Notes under the pieces: model-generated | Told to the model about the DNA's origin: nothing | The model's database searches: none | What the model saw: only the letters and a program-made list of their open reading frames with translations | Program-made: the position numbers and the translations under genes | Shown here: in pieces, positions 25,642 to 34,126 of the stretch | Numbering within the stretch: position 1 is the stretch's first letter | Layout of the letters: each line of letters opens with the position of its first letter | Assembly (NCBI GenBank): GCA_003352285.1 | Contig: QQVN01000003.1 | Location: 186,001-250,000, forward strand | DNA from: Thermoproteota archaeon | GTDB lineage: Archaea; Thermoproteota; Nitrososphaeria; Nitrososphaerales; Nitrosopumilaceae | Length of the DNA stretch: 64,000 bases | Direction: 5' to 3'

Positions 25642-26796
25642 TTGCAAAATTCTCAAGATATTAGAAAGGCAATTGAGGCTAAATGGAGAGAACATCTATC
25701 AAAATATGGAAATTTGTTTTCATCTGATTCAGTTAGTGGGTCTAGTCCACCATCTGTATTTGTTGGCTCATATAACTATCCCAAAGTTCACGTAGGTCCA
25801 ATGGTTCCTCCAACACACGGGGATACGTCACTCTTAGATTCTCCAGAAAAATGGCTTGGAAAAAGCCTCGAAGAGATAGTAAATTTTAGACTAAATTTGG
25901 TACGTGGGATTCAAAAAGTTGCAGTTTCAGAACCCTCTGGGAGATATATAGAAAACCTGCAAGAGGTGGCAATGGCATCAAGACCCATTGATTCAGATAT
26001 TGATTTTTTCAAGTCAACTACTCCTATTACTTCCATTGATGGTGAGAGTGCCCCGTTTGGTCCAATCGGTGAGATAAAATCTGCTAAATTTTCTTCATCA
26101 TCCTCTGAAAAAAATATTGAGAGGGTATACTATGATAAGGATCTCAAAGCTCAAGATGCTGTTCTAAAACTATACAACAGTGGCATAGAGATTTCCAAAA
26201 TTCAAAAGTGCTTTAGCATTGGAATGATGGGGCAAAAGCGAAAACTCGTTCCAACAAGATGGAGTATAACTGCTACTGATGATATTATTTCAAAGTCATT
26301 GATGGAAGAAGTTTTAGACTGTCCAGTAATTGATTCACACAAAGTATTTTCTTTTGAGCATCTTGGAAACCTGTTCTCTGTTATTCTTTTCCCACATCGG
26401 TGGATGTTTGAAATGATTGAGGCTTGGTACTCAAATGGTTTGTTAGGTTTTGGTTCTGATTACGAGGATGCCAGAGGAATTGACCATCCGCCAGCTATCG
26501 CAGGTGCTTACTTTGCAGCCAAACTAGCAGTTACTGAATATCTCTCAAAAAATAAAATTCAGAGCGGAGTGCTTGTATTACGTGAAATTAGACCCGAGTA
26601 TGCAATCCCTGTAGGAGTTTGGCAAGTTCGCGAAGGCATACGTGCTGCTATGAAACAGACTCCTACTGTATCTGATACTTTTGATAGTAGTGTTTCTATG
26701 GCTTGTACAAAAATGAGTATTAGTAAAAATGAATGGTTGCTTAGGGGTCATATTACTAAACTGCTTAAACAAAAAACTCTTTCTGATTTTTTCTAG
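25642..26796 (+). CDS. nreA: DNA repair protein NreA
   Basis: 384 residues from a TTG start. Conserved blocks of archaeal NreA (COG1602) include VFVGSYNYPKVHVGPM, WSITATDDIISKSL and FPHRWMFEMIEAWY. The chain ends in QKTLSDFF, a PCNA-interacting (PIP) box. NreA is linked to repair of mitomycin-C-type damage in haloarchaea. No N-terminal zinc-finger cysteines are present here. It is transcribed divergently from the BtuF-like gene. Confidence 0.9.
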   Translation: MQNSQDIRKAIEAKWREHLSKYGNLFSSDSVSGSSPPSVFVGSYNYPKVHVGPMVPPTHGDTSLLDSPEKWLGKSLEEIVNFRLNLVRGIQKVAVSEPSGRYIENLQEVAMASRPIDSDIDFFKSTTPITSIDGESAPFGPIGEIKSAKFSSSSSEKNIERVYYDKDLKAQDAVLKLYNSGIEISKIQKCFSIGMMGQKRKLVPTRWSITATDDIISKSLMEEVLDCPVIDSHKVFSFEHLGNLFSVILFPHRWMFEMIEAWYSNGLLGFGSDYEDARGIDHPPAIAGAYFAAKLAVTEYLSKNKIQSGVLVLREIRPEYAIPVGVWQVREGIRAAMKQTPTVSDTFDSSVSMACTKMSISKNEWLLRGHITKLLKQKTLSDFF

Positions 26797-26810
26797 AGAC
26801 ATCGAAAAGT

Positions 26811-26817
26811 TATTTAC
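26811..26817 (+). promoter_or_regulatory. TATA-like element for the cupredoxin gene
   Basis: TATTTAC lies 23-29 nt before the TTG start of the cupredoxin gene, a fitting spacing for a leaderless archaeal transcript. Confidence 0.4.
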
Positions 26818-26839
26818 TTGTAATTGATGTCCATATTTA

Positions 26840-27646
26840 TTGAAATATTATCTTCTCGCAATTGTAACTTTACTTTTTGTCACTCCGGTAGCTGTCTTTG
26901 CTCAGACTACTTATGATATTAACATCCCAACTGGAGCTGCTAGTCCATCAGCGCCTTTCTTTTGGCAAACTGAAAAGGATGGAAGTACTAATGGTGAAAT
27001 TACCATTGTTGTAGGTGATTCTGTCAAGTGGAAGAATGGTGATTCTGCTGCACACACTGTAACCTCTGGCTCTGATTCCATCCCTGATGATATTTTTGAC
27101 AGTGGCTTGTTTCCTCCTTCAAAAGCATTCACTCATAGATTTACCGAAATCGGCGATTATCCATACTTCTGCATTGTGCATCCTTGGATGACTGGTATAG
27201 TACATGTCGAGCTAGGATTCCAGACATTACCAAACGTTGGTGCAAGTGTTGGTGATGGCATGACAAAGGCTGATGTCAAATACCAGTTCAATAGACTAGT
27301 GGATAAGGCAATCATTGATGAAAACACTAAATCAATAACTTTTGAATTGCGAGGTCAAACTCAAAGTGATGATCATACATTGACCTTGATCTTACCCCAC
27401 AAACTGATCAGTGGTACTTATTCTGTATCTGTTGATGGGCAAATAACATCTGATTTTGTTCAGGTGACTGAGAATGATGTTTCTACTTTAACAATCAATT
27501 CCCTAAAAGCATCTTCACAAACAGTAACTGTTACTGGAACTTCTGTAGTTCCTGAATTTGGAGCATTTGCTTCGATGATAATGGTGTTTTCATTGATAAC
27601 TGTAATTATTCTTGTTGCAAAAAGACACAGTGTTCTTAAATTCTAA
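26840..27646 (+). CDS. PEFG-CTERM cupredoxin (blue copper protein)
   Basis: 268 residues from a TTG start. A signal peptide (1-21) is followed by a plastocyanin-like domain with type 1 copper ligands H72, C111, H114 and M117 (AHTV and FCIVHPWMTG). A second beta-rich domain covers about 125-230. The C terminus has PEFG at 238-241, a hydrophobic helix and a basic tail, the PEFG-CTERM sorting signal of this lineage. The likely processing enzyme is encoded next door. Cupredoxins are probable electron carriers in ammonia oxidisers. Confidence 0.93.
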   Translation: MKYYLLAIVTLLFVTPVAVFAQTTYDINIPTGAASPSAPFFWQTEKDGSTNGEITIVVGDSVKWKNGDSAAHTVTSGSDSIPDDIFDSGLFPPSKAFTHRFTEIGDYPYFCIVHPWMTGIVHVELGFQTLPNVGASVGDGMTKADVKYQFNRLVDKAIIDENTKSITFELRGQTQSDDHTLTLILPHKLISGTYSVSVDGQITSDFVQVTENDVSTLTINSLKASSQTVTVTGTSVVPEFGAFASMIMVFSLITVIILVAKRHSVLKF

Positions 27647-27700
27647 CTAAAATTCCAAAATTTTACCAGTTATTATTTATGTACCATTTCAAGTGCATAA

Positions 27701-28633
27701 TTGATGCAAAGGAATCTAATTATTGGAATTGGAATTATTTCCAGCCCGATATTATTTGCCTTAGCATTTTATCCTGACTCTTTTAGTCTAAGCTGGAATC
27801 AAGGACGAGGAGGATTTCTTTTTGCACTAGCGTTTGTTGTTGCTGAATTATTCGGACTCAAAGTGGGAATTTCCAAGAATCGACTCATCGCAACTATTCC
27901 ACTTGCAATTCTTGTAATTGCATATCTGATATTGCTTGAAAATGGCTTTAGGACAACAATTGAAGATGCTGCTGAAACCTACTCTGTTCAATTAATCTAT
28001 TCATGGACATGGATGTGGGATTTCATAATAATGACTGCCTTTGTCATTGCCTCACTTTCAATTTATTTTGGAACTAGATGGATTCGATTAAGTCCTGCAG
28101 GCCCAATCTTTCTTGGTGGGAGTGCTATAATTTTATCATTAGATGCATTCTTCCCATATGATACACTTGGACCACTGCAATATTTCGTACCTCATCTAGT
28201 CAATCTTAACGTCTGGCTTATCAGCTTGTTTGATCTCGGTGTGGCAACCGCTAGAGACAATCTGATGTTTCTAAGGGGTGATCATGGACCATTTGCACTT
28301 CAAGTCTTTTGGCCATCTGCTGGTGTTCATAGCATCATCATTTACTCACTTGTAATGATGGCATTCCTACTAAAGATGAACATTCCTAGAAATCGTAAAG
28401 CTATATACTTTGGAGTGGGAATCCTTGGCACAATTACTGTTAATGTAATCAGAATCTTTGCATTATCTTATTATGCATTGAAAGTTACTGCTGATCCTGA
28501 ACGATGGGAAGAGTTTCATTCTGTTGCAGGAGAAATAATGTTCCTTCCTTGGCTGTTTATCTTTTTAATGATTGTAATGACAATAGAAACAAGAAGAATA
28601 AAAAAGCTAGAAGCTAATTCAAATCAAAAATAA
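27701..28633 (+). CDS. Archaeosortase/exosortase family protein (thaumarchaeal type)
   Basis: 310 residues, mostly membrane helices. The conserved exosortase pattern is recognisable: a catalytic-site segment WPSAGVHS (204-211), NVIR with R251, and EEFHSVAGE with H273. The position normally held by the nucleophilic Cys is S206. Exosortase relatives cut and reattach C-terminal signals such as PEFG-CTERM, and a PEFG-CTERM cupredoxin lies directly upstream. An ATG at 27704 is a better start than the TTG at 27701. The end overlaps the Dpo4 gene by 10 nt. Confidence 0.85.
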   Translation: MMQRNLIIGIGIISSPILFALAFYPDSFSLSWNQGRGGFLFALAFVVAELFGLKVGISKNRLIATIPLAILVIAYLILLENGFRTTIEDAAETYSVQLIYSWTWMWDFIIMTAFVIASLSIYFGTRWIRLSPAGPIFLGGSAIILSLDAFFPYDTLGPLQYFVPHLVNLNVWLISLFDLGVATARDNLMFLRGDHGPFALQVFWPSAGVHSIIIYSLVMMAFLLKMNIPRNRKAIYFGVGILGTITVNVIRIFALSYYALKVTADPERWEEFHSVAGEIMFLPWLFIFLMIVMTIETRRIKKLEANSNQK

Positions 28634-29721
28634 TTATCTATGCTTCTTTGTCCTTTTAATTCTGAAAGCTCTGACACTTTAACTCCTAATCGACGTATTG
28701 TTTTTACTTGATCATCTAGTGCTTCTTTTAGTAATTGTTCAGCAGTTTTCTCTAATTCATCTAGACTAGTTGTGGGATTTCTTAACATGCGTGATTTAGT
28801 TTTATTTGATAAATCTGAATTTACAAATTGAATTCCAACTGATTTGAACATTCTATTTTTCTTTAAAACGACTTGATGCAATTCAGAACAAATTTGCTTT
28901 AAATTCTCACTCAAAAATTTCAAATCCTTGGAATCCTCCTTGAGAGTAGAAATCTTACTGTATTGAATACTAGGTTCTCTCTCTGAAACTGGCTCCGAAT
29001 CTATTCCTCTAACTGCGTTATAGATGTAAGTTCCTGTCTTTCTTCCAAATTCTTTGTTTAGAGTAAATACATCTAATCTTCTTAAATCTCCAATTGTTTT
29101 GAAATTCATCTGAGTAAATCGCTCTTCTGTTTTTTTGCCAATCCCTGGAATGTCCCTAATTTTTAAAGGCTCTAAAAAACTGTCTACTTTTTCAGGAGTA
29201 ACAATCGTTAGTCCGTCTGGTTTTTTGTAATCGGATGCAATTTTTGAAACAAGCTTGTTTGGAGATATCCCAACCGAGCATGTGAGTTTTACATTGTCTC
29301 TGATAGAATTTTTTAATTGTTGGGCCAGATGTCCTGCACGATTGTAATCTCCTTCTGTTTTTTTTGTTACATCCAAGTATGCTTCATCTCTGCCGACATA
29401 CTCAAAAATATCTGCAAATTCTTCCATGATGTTCATAGCTTTTTGTGATATGTCTGAATAGAAATCAAAATCTGTTGGAAGAAACACCGCATCTTTTCTT
29501 TCTTCCAATTTTCTTTTAGCAAATTTAATTGGTAATCCTGATTTTACGCCGTACTTTCTTGCAGTATAATTAGCAGTAGCTATTGCACCACTATCTTCCC
29601 CTCTATCAGAAAATACACAGACACAAACTGGTTTTGTTTTTAATTCAGGTGATCTTACTTCTTCACACTGAGCATAAAAATAATCAAAATCAATGTGAAA
29701 AATCACTCTGTAATCCATCAC
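28624..29721 (-). CDS. dinB: DNA polymerase IV (Y-family translesion polymerase)
   Basis: 365 residues, full length for Dpo4/DinB. The catalytic motif HIDFDYFYAQCEE is at the N terminus, YVGRDEAYLDVT carries the second acidic pair, and the helix-hairpin-helix DIPGIGKKT follows. The chain ends in QRSIDNYF, a PCNA-interacting box. It bypasses damaged bases during replication. NreA, another protein with a PIP box, is encoded 2 kb away. Confidence 0.96.
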   Translation of the reverse strand: MMDYRVIFHIDFDYFYAQCEEVRSPELKTKPVCVCVFSDRGEDSGAIATANYTARKYGVKSGLPIKFAKRKLEERKDAVFLPTDFDFYSDISQKAMNIMEEFADIFEYVGRDEAYLDVTKKTEGDYNRAGHLAQQLKNSIRDNVKLTCSVGISPNKLVSKIASDYKKPDGLTIVTPEKVDSFLEPLKIRDIPGIGKKTEERFTQMNFKTIGDLRRLDVFTLNKEFGRKTGTYIYNAVRGIDSEPVSEREPSIQYSKISTLKEDSKDLKFLSENLKQICSELHQVVLKKNRMFKSVGIQFVNSDLSNKTKSRMLRNPTTSLDELEKTAEQLLKEALDDQVKTIRRLGVKVSELSELKGQRSIDNYF

Positions 29722-29782
29722 CTAACATAGTTACAAAATACATATTATGATATCGGGAAGATTCATCTAAATAGCAAGAAAT

Positions 29783-30043
29783 ATGATTCAAAGTATGGAT
29801 TCCCCCTTGTCTGTTGGTCCTGATGGTATTAAGATAAAACCTGAATTAATGGAGCGTGAGAAATTATATCATTGCTTATTTGATGAAAAAATCTTACTTG
29901 TCTACAAAGACAGTCAAGATGTTTTGAATTGTTATGAAGTTGAAGAAAAGGAATTAGTAGAAAATGTAAAAACAATATCAAATAGTGATGAAATTGAGAA
30001 AATATTTCAAGACTACATAGAAAAACAAAACCTCAAAAATTAA
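29783..30043 (+). CDS. Hypothetical small acidic protein
   Basis: 86 residues, acidic and soluble, no recognised domain. ATG 29783 or the internal ATG four codons later could be the start. It precedes the Alba gene by 34 nt on the same strand. Confidence 0.6.
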   Translation: MIQSMDSPLSVGPDGIKIKPELMEREKLYHCLFDEKILLVYKDSQDVLNCYEVEEKELVENVKTISNSDEIEKIFQDYIEKQNLKN

Positions 30044-30077
30044 ATAAAAGCGAATCAGTCTTTGATTAGGCAACATA

Positions 30078-30605
30078 ATGAGCGAACAAAAAAAACCTAA
30101 TGATGCAGAAGAAATTTTATCCGAGTTTCAAAAATCGCAAAACCCTAAAACTGAATCTGAAGAAATTCCAAAAGAATCTATTTCTGAATCAATCGAAACC
30201 CCGGAATCTGCACCTGAGCCTGAATTAATTTCACAAAGTGAACCTGAGCCCACAAAAGAACCCGAAACTCAACCTCGAGAAGTTAAAGCAGAAGAAGATG
30301 ACGGGGAAAATCCTGGCGGTGGTTCTAATCTTGAAAGAAATGTAATCTTTGTTGGAGTAAAACCAATCATGACTTATGTTACCGCAACACTCACACAATT
30401 AGCTGCACAACCAACAGTCACGATTAAGGCAAGAGGGAAACGAATTACTCAGGCAGTAGATGTATCCCAAATGATTGTCAAGCGAATGGATACTGTAGGA
30501 TATGTTGTTAGTGATGTTAGGATTGCATCTGATTCTCTTACATCACAAGATGGCAAGCAGCGTAATGTGTCTACTATCGAAATTGATATCACAATCAAAA
30601 AGTAA
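30078..30605 (+). CDS. albA: Alba family DNA/RNA-binding protein with long acidic N-terminal extension
   Basis: 175 residues. The last about 85 residues are a full Alba domain (NVIFVGVKPIMTYV, IKARGKRITQAVDVSQ, IEIDITIKK). The first about 80 residues are a disordered-looking Glu/Pro/Ser-rich tail. Alba dimers bind and compact DNA or RNA in archaea. The acidic extension could regulate binding or contact partners. Its 3' end overlaps the next small ORF by 23 nt. Confidence 0.9.
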   Translation: MSEQKKPNDAEEILSEFQKSQNPKTESEEIPKESISESIETPESAPEPELISQSEPEPTKEPETQPREVKAEEDDGENPGGGSNLERNVIFVGVKPIMTYVTATLTQLAAQPTVTIKARGKRITQAVDVSQMIVKRMDTVGYVVSDVRIASDSLTSQDGKQRNVSTIEIDITIKK

Positions 30606-30825
30606 GAAGAAATTCTATTTGTTATTTGGATTGCTCCCTATAATGGGAATTTTACTGGCATTTTACATTTCAGACTCGTGTGTATACCAACATGCATCCA
30701 TACTCGGTAATCTGTCTGACCTTGAAAAAAACTTTGATCCCGTAACTTGTGAAATCATTCTGGATAGGGTCATAAACTTTAATGAAAAATGTGAGCCTGA
30801 GATTGAAATTATGGATTGCGGTTAA
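30583..30825 (+). CDS. Small membrane-anchored protein overlapping the Alba gene
   Basis: About 80 residues from TTG 30583: a basic N terminus, one hydrophobic helix (FGLLPIMGILLAFYI), then a soluble tail with four cysteines (SDSCVYQ, VTCEII, EKCEPE, MDCG) that could form disulfides outside the cell. Reading further upstream would run through the Alba gene, so the TTG is preferred. The last four bases overlap the convergent LysE gene (TTAA). Confidence 0.55.
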   Translation: MISQSKSKKKFYLLFGLLPIMGILLAFYISDSCVYQHASILGNLSDLEKNFDPVTCEIILDRVINFNEKCEPEIEIMDCG

Positions 30826-31442
30826 TACAAAACATCTTGCAAAAATGTAATTCCAAAATAAATCAGCAGACCACTAATTCCTATCATGAAAATTTTATAA
30901 TTTCTATTTGATAATAACCCAGAACCTTTTTTTGATACTAGCGCTACTGACATCAACCATACATAATCCATCCAAATGTGTAGACCAAACATTATTGCTA
31001 ATCCTGCAAAAGACCAAATCTCAATGGAATCTGTGATTAGTTTTAGGCCAATGGTGAACCACCAAATAATAAAAAATGGATTTAATCCGGTAAACAACAT
31101 GCCTGCAAGAAAAGGACCGTGTCTTGATTCTGATTTTAATTGAAATTTTTCTTTGAAAATTGATTTAATTTGTAATGCTGCAAATACAAATAATGCTAGT
31201 GCTCCAACTACTGATATAATTATCCTAAATTCTGGAAACTTATCTAACGAAATTACTCCAAATCCCAATAACAAAATCAGTGGAAATTCTATTATTGTAT
31301 GGCCATATGCCACCTTTAATCCTGCTTTTGCGCCCTGTCTTATGCCATAGGTAACATTAGCAGCAAACAATGGACCTGGTGACATAACTCCAGATGATGA
31401 AATGATTATAACGGTAACAGCAAATGCAATTATCTCATTCAA
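30822..31442 (-). CDS. LysE/RhtB family exporter
   Basis: 206 residues with about five or six hydrophobic helices and the family's N-terminal SPGPLFAANVTYGIRQG motif. The family exports amino acids or other small metabolites. The substrate cannot be deduced. Confidence 0.85.
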   Translation of the reverse strand: MNEIIAFAVTVIIISSSGVMSPGPLFAANVTYGIRQGAKAGLKVAYGHTIIEFPLILLLGFGVISLDKFPEFRIIISVVGALALFVFAALQIKSIFKEKFQLKSESRHGPFLAGMLFTGLNPFFIIWWFTIGLKLITDSIEIWSFAGLAIMFGLHIWMDYVWLMSVALVSKKGSGLLSNRNYKIFMIGISGLLIYFGITFLQDVLY

Positions 31443-31486
31443 TTTTTATTCAAACTACTGTTAGGGGAGAACAATAAAAACGAGAA

Positions 31487-32203
31487 TTATTGATAAATTC
31501 CTTCTTTAAGATTTTTAGCCTCAGTGTCTGTTTCTTTAATTATTTTCTCTGCTCTTTCTGCCTCTTTGTTCAGAGTTGAAATATCGCATGATGCTCCAGG
31601 GACTAGTTTTGAAATTGCCATACACAACTGCGCACTAGACTTGAAATCTGGTCCTTGTTCCATTGAATTGAAGAGCACTGCAATGACATTTTGTCCATTT
31701 ATCATTCCTTGATTAAGCAAAGATCCTGGAATACCTGGTATTGTTCCATGCTGTAAAACATGAATTCCTACTTCCTGAATCTTTTTTCTTGCCTCCTTAG
31801 TACTGCCTGCAGCAATAATTTGTTCTGATTGATTTGGTGCACGTACTCCAATGCTAGTTATGATGTACTTTATTCCATGCTTCTTTGCCCACGAAAGCAT
31901 GAATCTGGCCATCTGCTTGTGGAGTGATTCATGTAATGTTAGATATGATGAAAAAACTGCTACATTTAGCTCGTTTTGTACAAAAATACGTGTTGGGTAA
32001 TTAGGCTCTCCATCTTTGATCAAACTCACTGGAGGAAAAGTATCTGAATCTATTATAGCTGCAACTTCAAAACCTGTAGTATTGATTAATGATTCAGAAG
32101 CTATAGCACTAGCAAATCCTGCCGAGGGGAACCCATCTACTAAAAAACCATCCTTTACACTAATGGGTCTTAACTCCTTAATCTTAAACCTAGGCTGATT
32201 CAT
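31487..32203 (-). CDS. PAC2 family protein (proteasome assembly chaperone-like)
   Basis: 238 residues. The opening block KDGFLVDGFPSAGFASAIAS and later TSIGVRAPNQSE and GTIPGIPGSLLNQG are typical of the archaeal PAC2 / proteasome assembly chaperone family (COG2047/COG1938 type). Some members chaperone proteasome alpha rings; the role in archaea is not settled. A helical tail ends the chain. Confidence 0.85.
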   Translation of the reverse strand: MNQPRFKIKELRPISVKDGFLVDGFPSAGFASAIASESLINTTGFEVAAIIDSDTFPPVSLIKDGEPNYPTRIFVQNELNVAVFSSYLTLHESLHKQMARFMLSWAKKHGIKYIITSIGVRAPNQSEQIIAAGSTKEARKKIQEVGIHVLQHGTIPGIPGSLLNQGMINGQNVIAVLFNSMEQGPDFKSSAQLCMAISKLVPGASCDISTLNKEAERAEKIIKETDTEAKNLKEGIYQ

Positions 32204-32298
32204 AGTTGGTTTAACTTAACATAGAATAATAGGTTTATTCCTTATTGTGTGCATTAGCATTATAATTTTAGAAAAAAGAAAAATAAAATTAAATTCTA

Positions 32299-32349
32299 TT
32301 AATTATTTGGTGGTGGATTTGATTGTGATTTTCTTTGTTTTTTTGACAT
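32299..32349 (-). CDS. Possible 16-residue basic peptide gene
   Basis: On the minus strand an ATG at 32347-32349 opens a 16-residue ORF starting MSKKQRKSQSN and ending in Pro and Asn. A GAGGTG ribosome-binding-site-like sequence stands 6 nt upstream, rare in this mostly leaderless genome. The tiny size keeps confidence low. It lies inside a 290-nt gap that otherwise shows no coding signal. Confidence 0.35.
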   Translation of the reverse strand: MSKKQRKSQSNPPPNN

Positions 32350-32493
32350 TTTGACACCTCTGATGATAAGATGAGATGCAAATTATTATGATTACACATC
32401 ATACTGTGGTATGCCTTTTTCTTATTTAGCATGACAAATTACTCTAGTATATTTTCTCTCAAGATTCAATAGTGGTTTATTTTTTTAAAAAAT

Positions 32494-32982
32494 ATGGCTA
32501 CAGAGATTGCATTGACATATGGAATCATTTCAATTATTATCGCTGCCGCTGTGTTTATACTTGTAAAACAAATTATCAAGATTAAATTTAAAAAACTAAA
32601 AGGCTCTGGTAAGCTTTTGGGTCTTGCTGGTTTGGGAATTGGTTTATCTGAATTAGTATTTCTTGGAATTAACTATGGCATATTTGGATTCGCACTTGAA
32701 ATTATTACTTCTATTGGTGTAGGAATGGTTGTCTTTGGTATTGCCTTACAACATCAGCTAAAAAACATCGCAGCCGGTCTTAGCTTATTTTTTAATAAAG
32801 AAATTGACGTGGGTGATGTTTTACGAATTAAGGACGATAAGGGTGTGATAATAGAAATTCATCTGACACATACTGTTGCACTCACAGATAAAGGAGAGAG
32901 AATTTTAGTCCCAAATCAAAAATTTGCTGAAGATGTAGTGATAATAAATCATAGGCCAAAAAAGAACTATGAAGAATTTTGA
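32494..32982 (+). CDS. Small MscS-like mechanosensitive channel protein
   Basis: 162 residues: three hydrophobic helices, then the MscS-like pore-lining and beta-domain motif GIALQHQLKNIAAGLSLFF and IDVGDVLRIKDDKG, ending ERILVPNQKF. The large C-terminal vestibule domain of MscS is mostly absent. It probably releases solutes on hypo-osmotic shock. Confidence 0.8.
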   Translation: MATEIALTYGIISIIIAAAVFILVKQIIKIKFKKLKGSGKLLGLAGLGIGLSELVFLGINYGIFGFALEIITSIGVGMVVFGIALQHQLKNIAAGLSLFFNKEIDVGDVLRIKDDKGVIIEIHLTHTVALTDKGERILVPNQKFAEDVVIINHRPKKNYEEF

Positions 32983-33033
32983 TTGCACTAAATATGATTA
33001 TAAGACCCCTGACCACATTAATGGTGAATAATT

Positions 33034-33423
33034 TTGTTGACAGAAAAACAAGTAAAAGAACTCGAAAAAGCTTGTACTGAACTTTTAAAATTAGATAAAG
33101 TTCGTCATGTCGGTGTCATAAACAAACTAGGTCAACGTGTGGCTGGTGGCTTTAAGAAAGGTGTAAAACCTCTTGTCAATGAAAAACAACTTCGAATGGT
33201 ATACATGCAAATGCGTTTGGATTTTGAGATGAGAAAAGAATTAGACAAAATTCTAGGCCCTATTGATTACATTGCTTCTCGTCGCACAAATCAACTCATA
33301 ATTAGCGTGCCAGATCGTGATGATATCGTTTTGATATCTGCTGAGCCTGATGCTGACGATAAGGTCATCATAAAGAAGGCCGAGGAGTTATTTGACGATA
33401 TTCACATTAAAACCGTAAAATGA
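33034..33423 (+). CDS. Conserved archaeal hypothetical protein (DUF6659-like)
   Basis: 129 residues from one of two consecutive TTG codons. A helical N terminus is followed by a compact alpha/beta domain (VRHVGVINKLGQRVAGGF, QLIISVPDRDDIVLISA) that recalls roadblock/profilin-like folds. I recall this as a lineage-specific family (DUF6659) but have not verified it. Function unknown. Confidence 0.65.
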   Translation: MLTEKQVKELEKACTELLKLDKVRHVGVINKLGQRVAGGFKKGVKPLVNEKQLRMVYMQMRLDFEMRKELDKILGPIDYIASRRTNQLIISVPDRDDIVLISAEPDADDKVIIKKAEELFDDIHIKTVK

Positions 33424-33472
33424 TTCGAATAGAATAAATCTATGTTATTTACTATATTTGCAATAACTGTTA

Positions 33473-34126
33473 ATGACCGATTCTCATTCACGTGCCCAAG
33501 TAATTGTTCGAACTGTCACTCACGATGACATTCCAAAAATTGTAGAACTTCAAAAGGCTTCTTTCCCTACAATGGCAGCTGAAGGTGTTTATTGGAAACC
33601 TGATCAGCTAGCTGCTCATCTCAAAGTTTTTCCAGAAGGACAGTTCTGTGCAGAGTATAAAGGAAATATTGTGGGCTCTTGCAGTAGTTTGATTATCACA
33701 CTAGAGCCAGAATACAAAGAACATACTTGGAAAGAAGCTTGCGGGACAAGCATATTTGAAAATCACGATCCCAAAGGAGATTCATTATATGGTGCAGATG
33801 TATCAACACATCCTGATTACCGACGACTGGGTATTGCTACAAAGATTTACAATGCAAGAAAAGATCTTGCAATAAAACTAAATCTACGAAGAATAATTGC
33901 TGGTGGAAGACTCTTCAATTACTGTGACTATGCAAAACAATTCTCTCCTGAAGAATATGTAAAGAAGGTCAAAAAACACGAAATCAAAGAACCTGTCTTG
34001 TGTTTTCAATTGCGAAACGGTTTTAAATTTATCAAAATTCTCCCAAATTACATGAAAGATCCCAGATCATTAAACTATGCAACTTTTATTGAATGGAAAA
34101 ACCCACACTTTAAGGAAAAATCATGA
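33473..34126 (+). CDS. GNAT family N-acetyltransferase
   Basis: 217 residues. The acetyl-CoA-binding motif is DVSTHPDYRRLGIATKIY, with the R-x-x-G-x-A loop, and the family N terminus VRTVTHDDIPKIVELQKASFP is clear. Its ATGA overlap with the next amidohydrolase gene implies coupled translation and a shared pathway. Substrate unknown. Confidence 0.87.
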   Translation: MTDSHSRAQVIVRTVTHDDIPKIVELQKASFPTMAAEGVYWKPDQLAAHLKVFPEGQFCAEYKGNIVGSCSSLIITLEPEYKEHTWKEACGTSIFENHDPKGDSLYGADVSTHPDYRRLGIATKIYNARKDLAIKLNLRRIIAGGRLFNYCDYAKQFSPEEYVKKVKKHEIKEPVLCFQLRNGFKFIKILPNYMKDPRSLNYATFIEWKNPHFKEKS

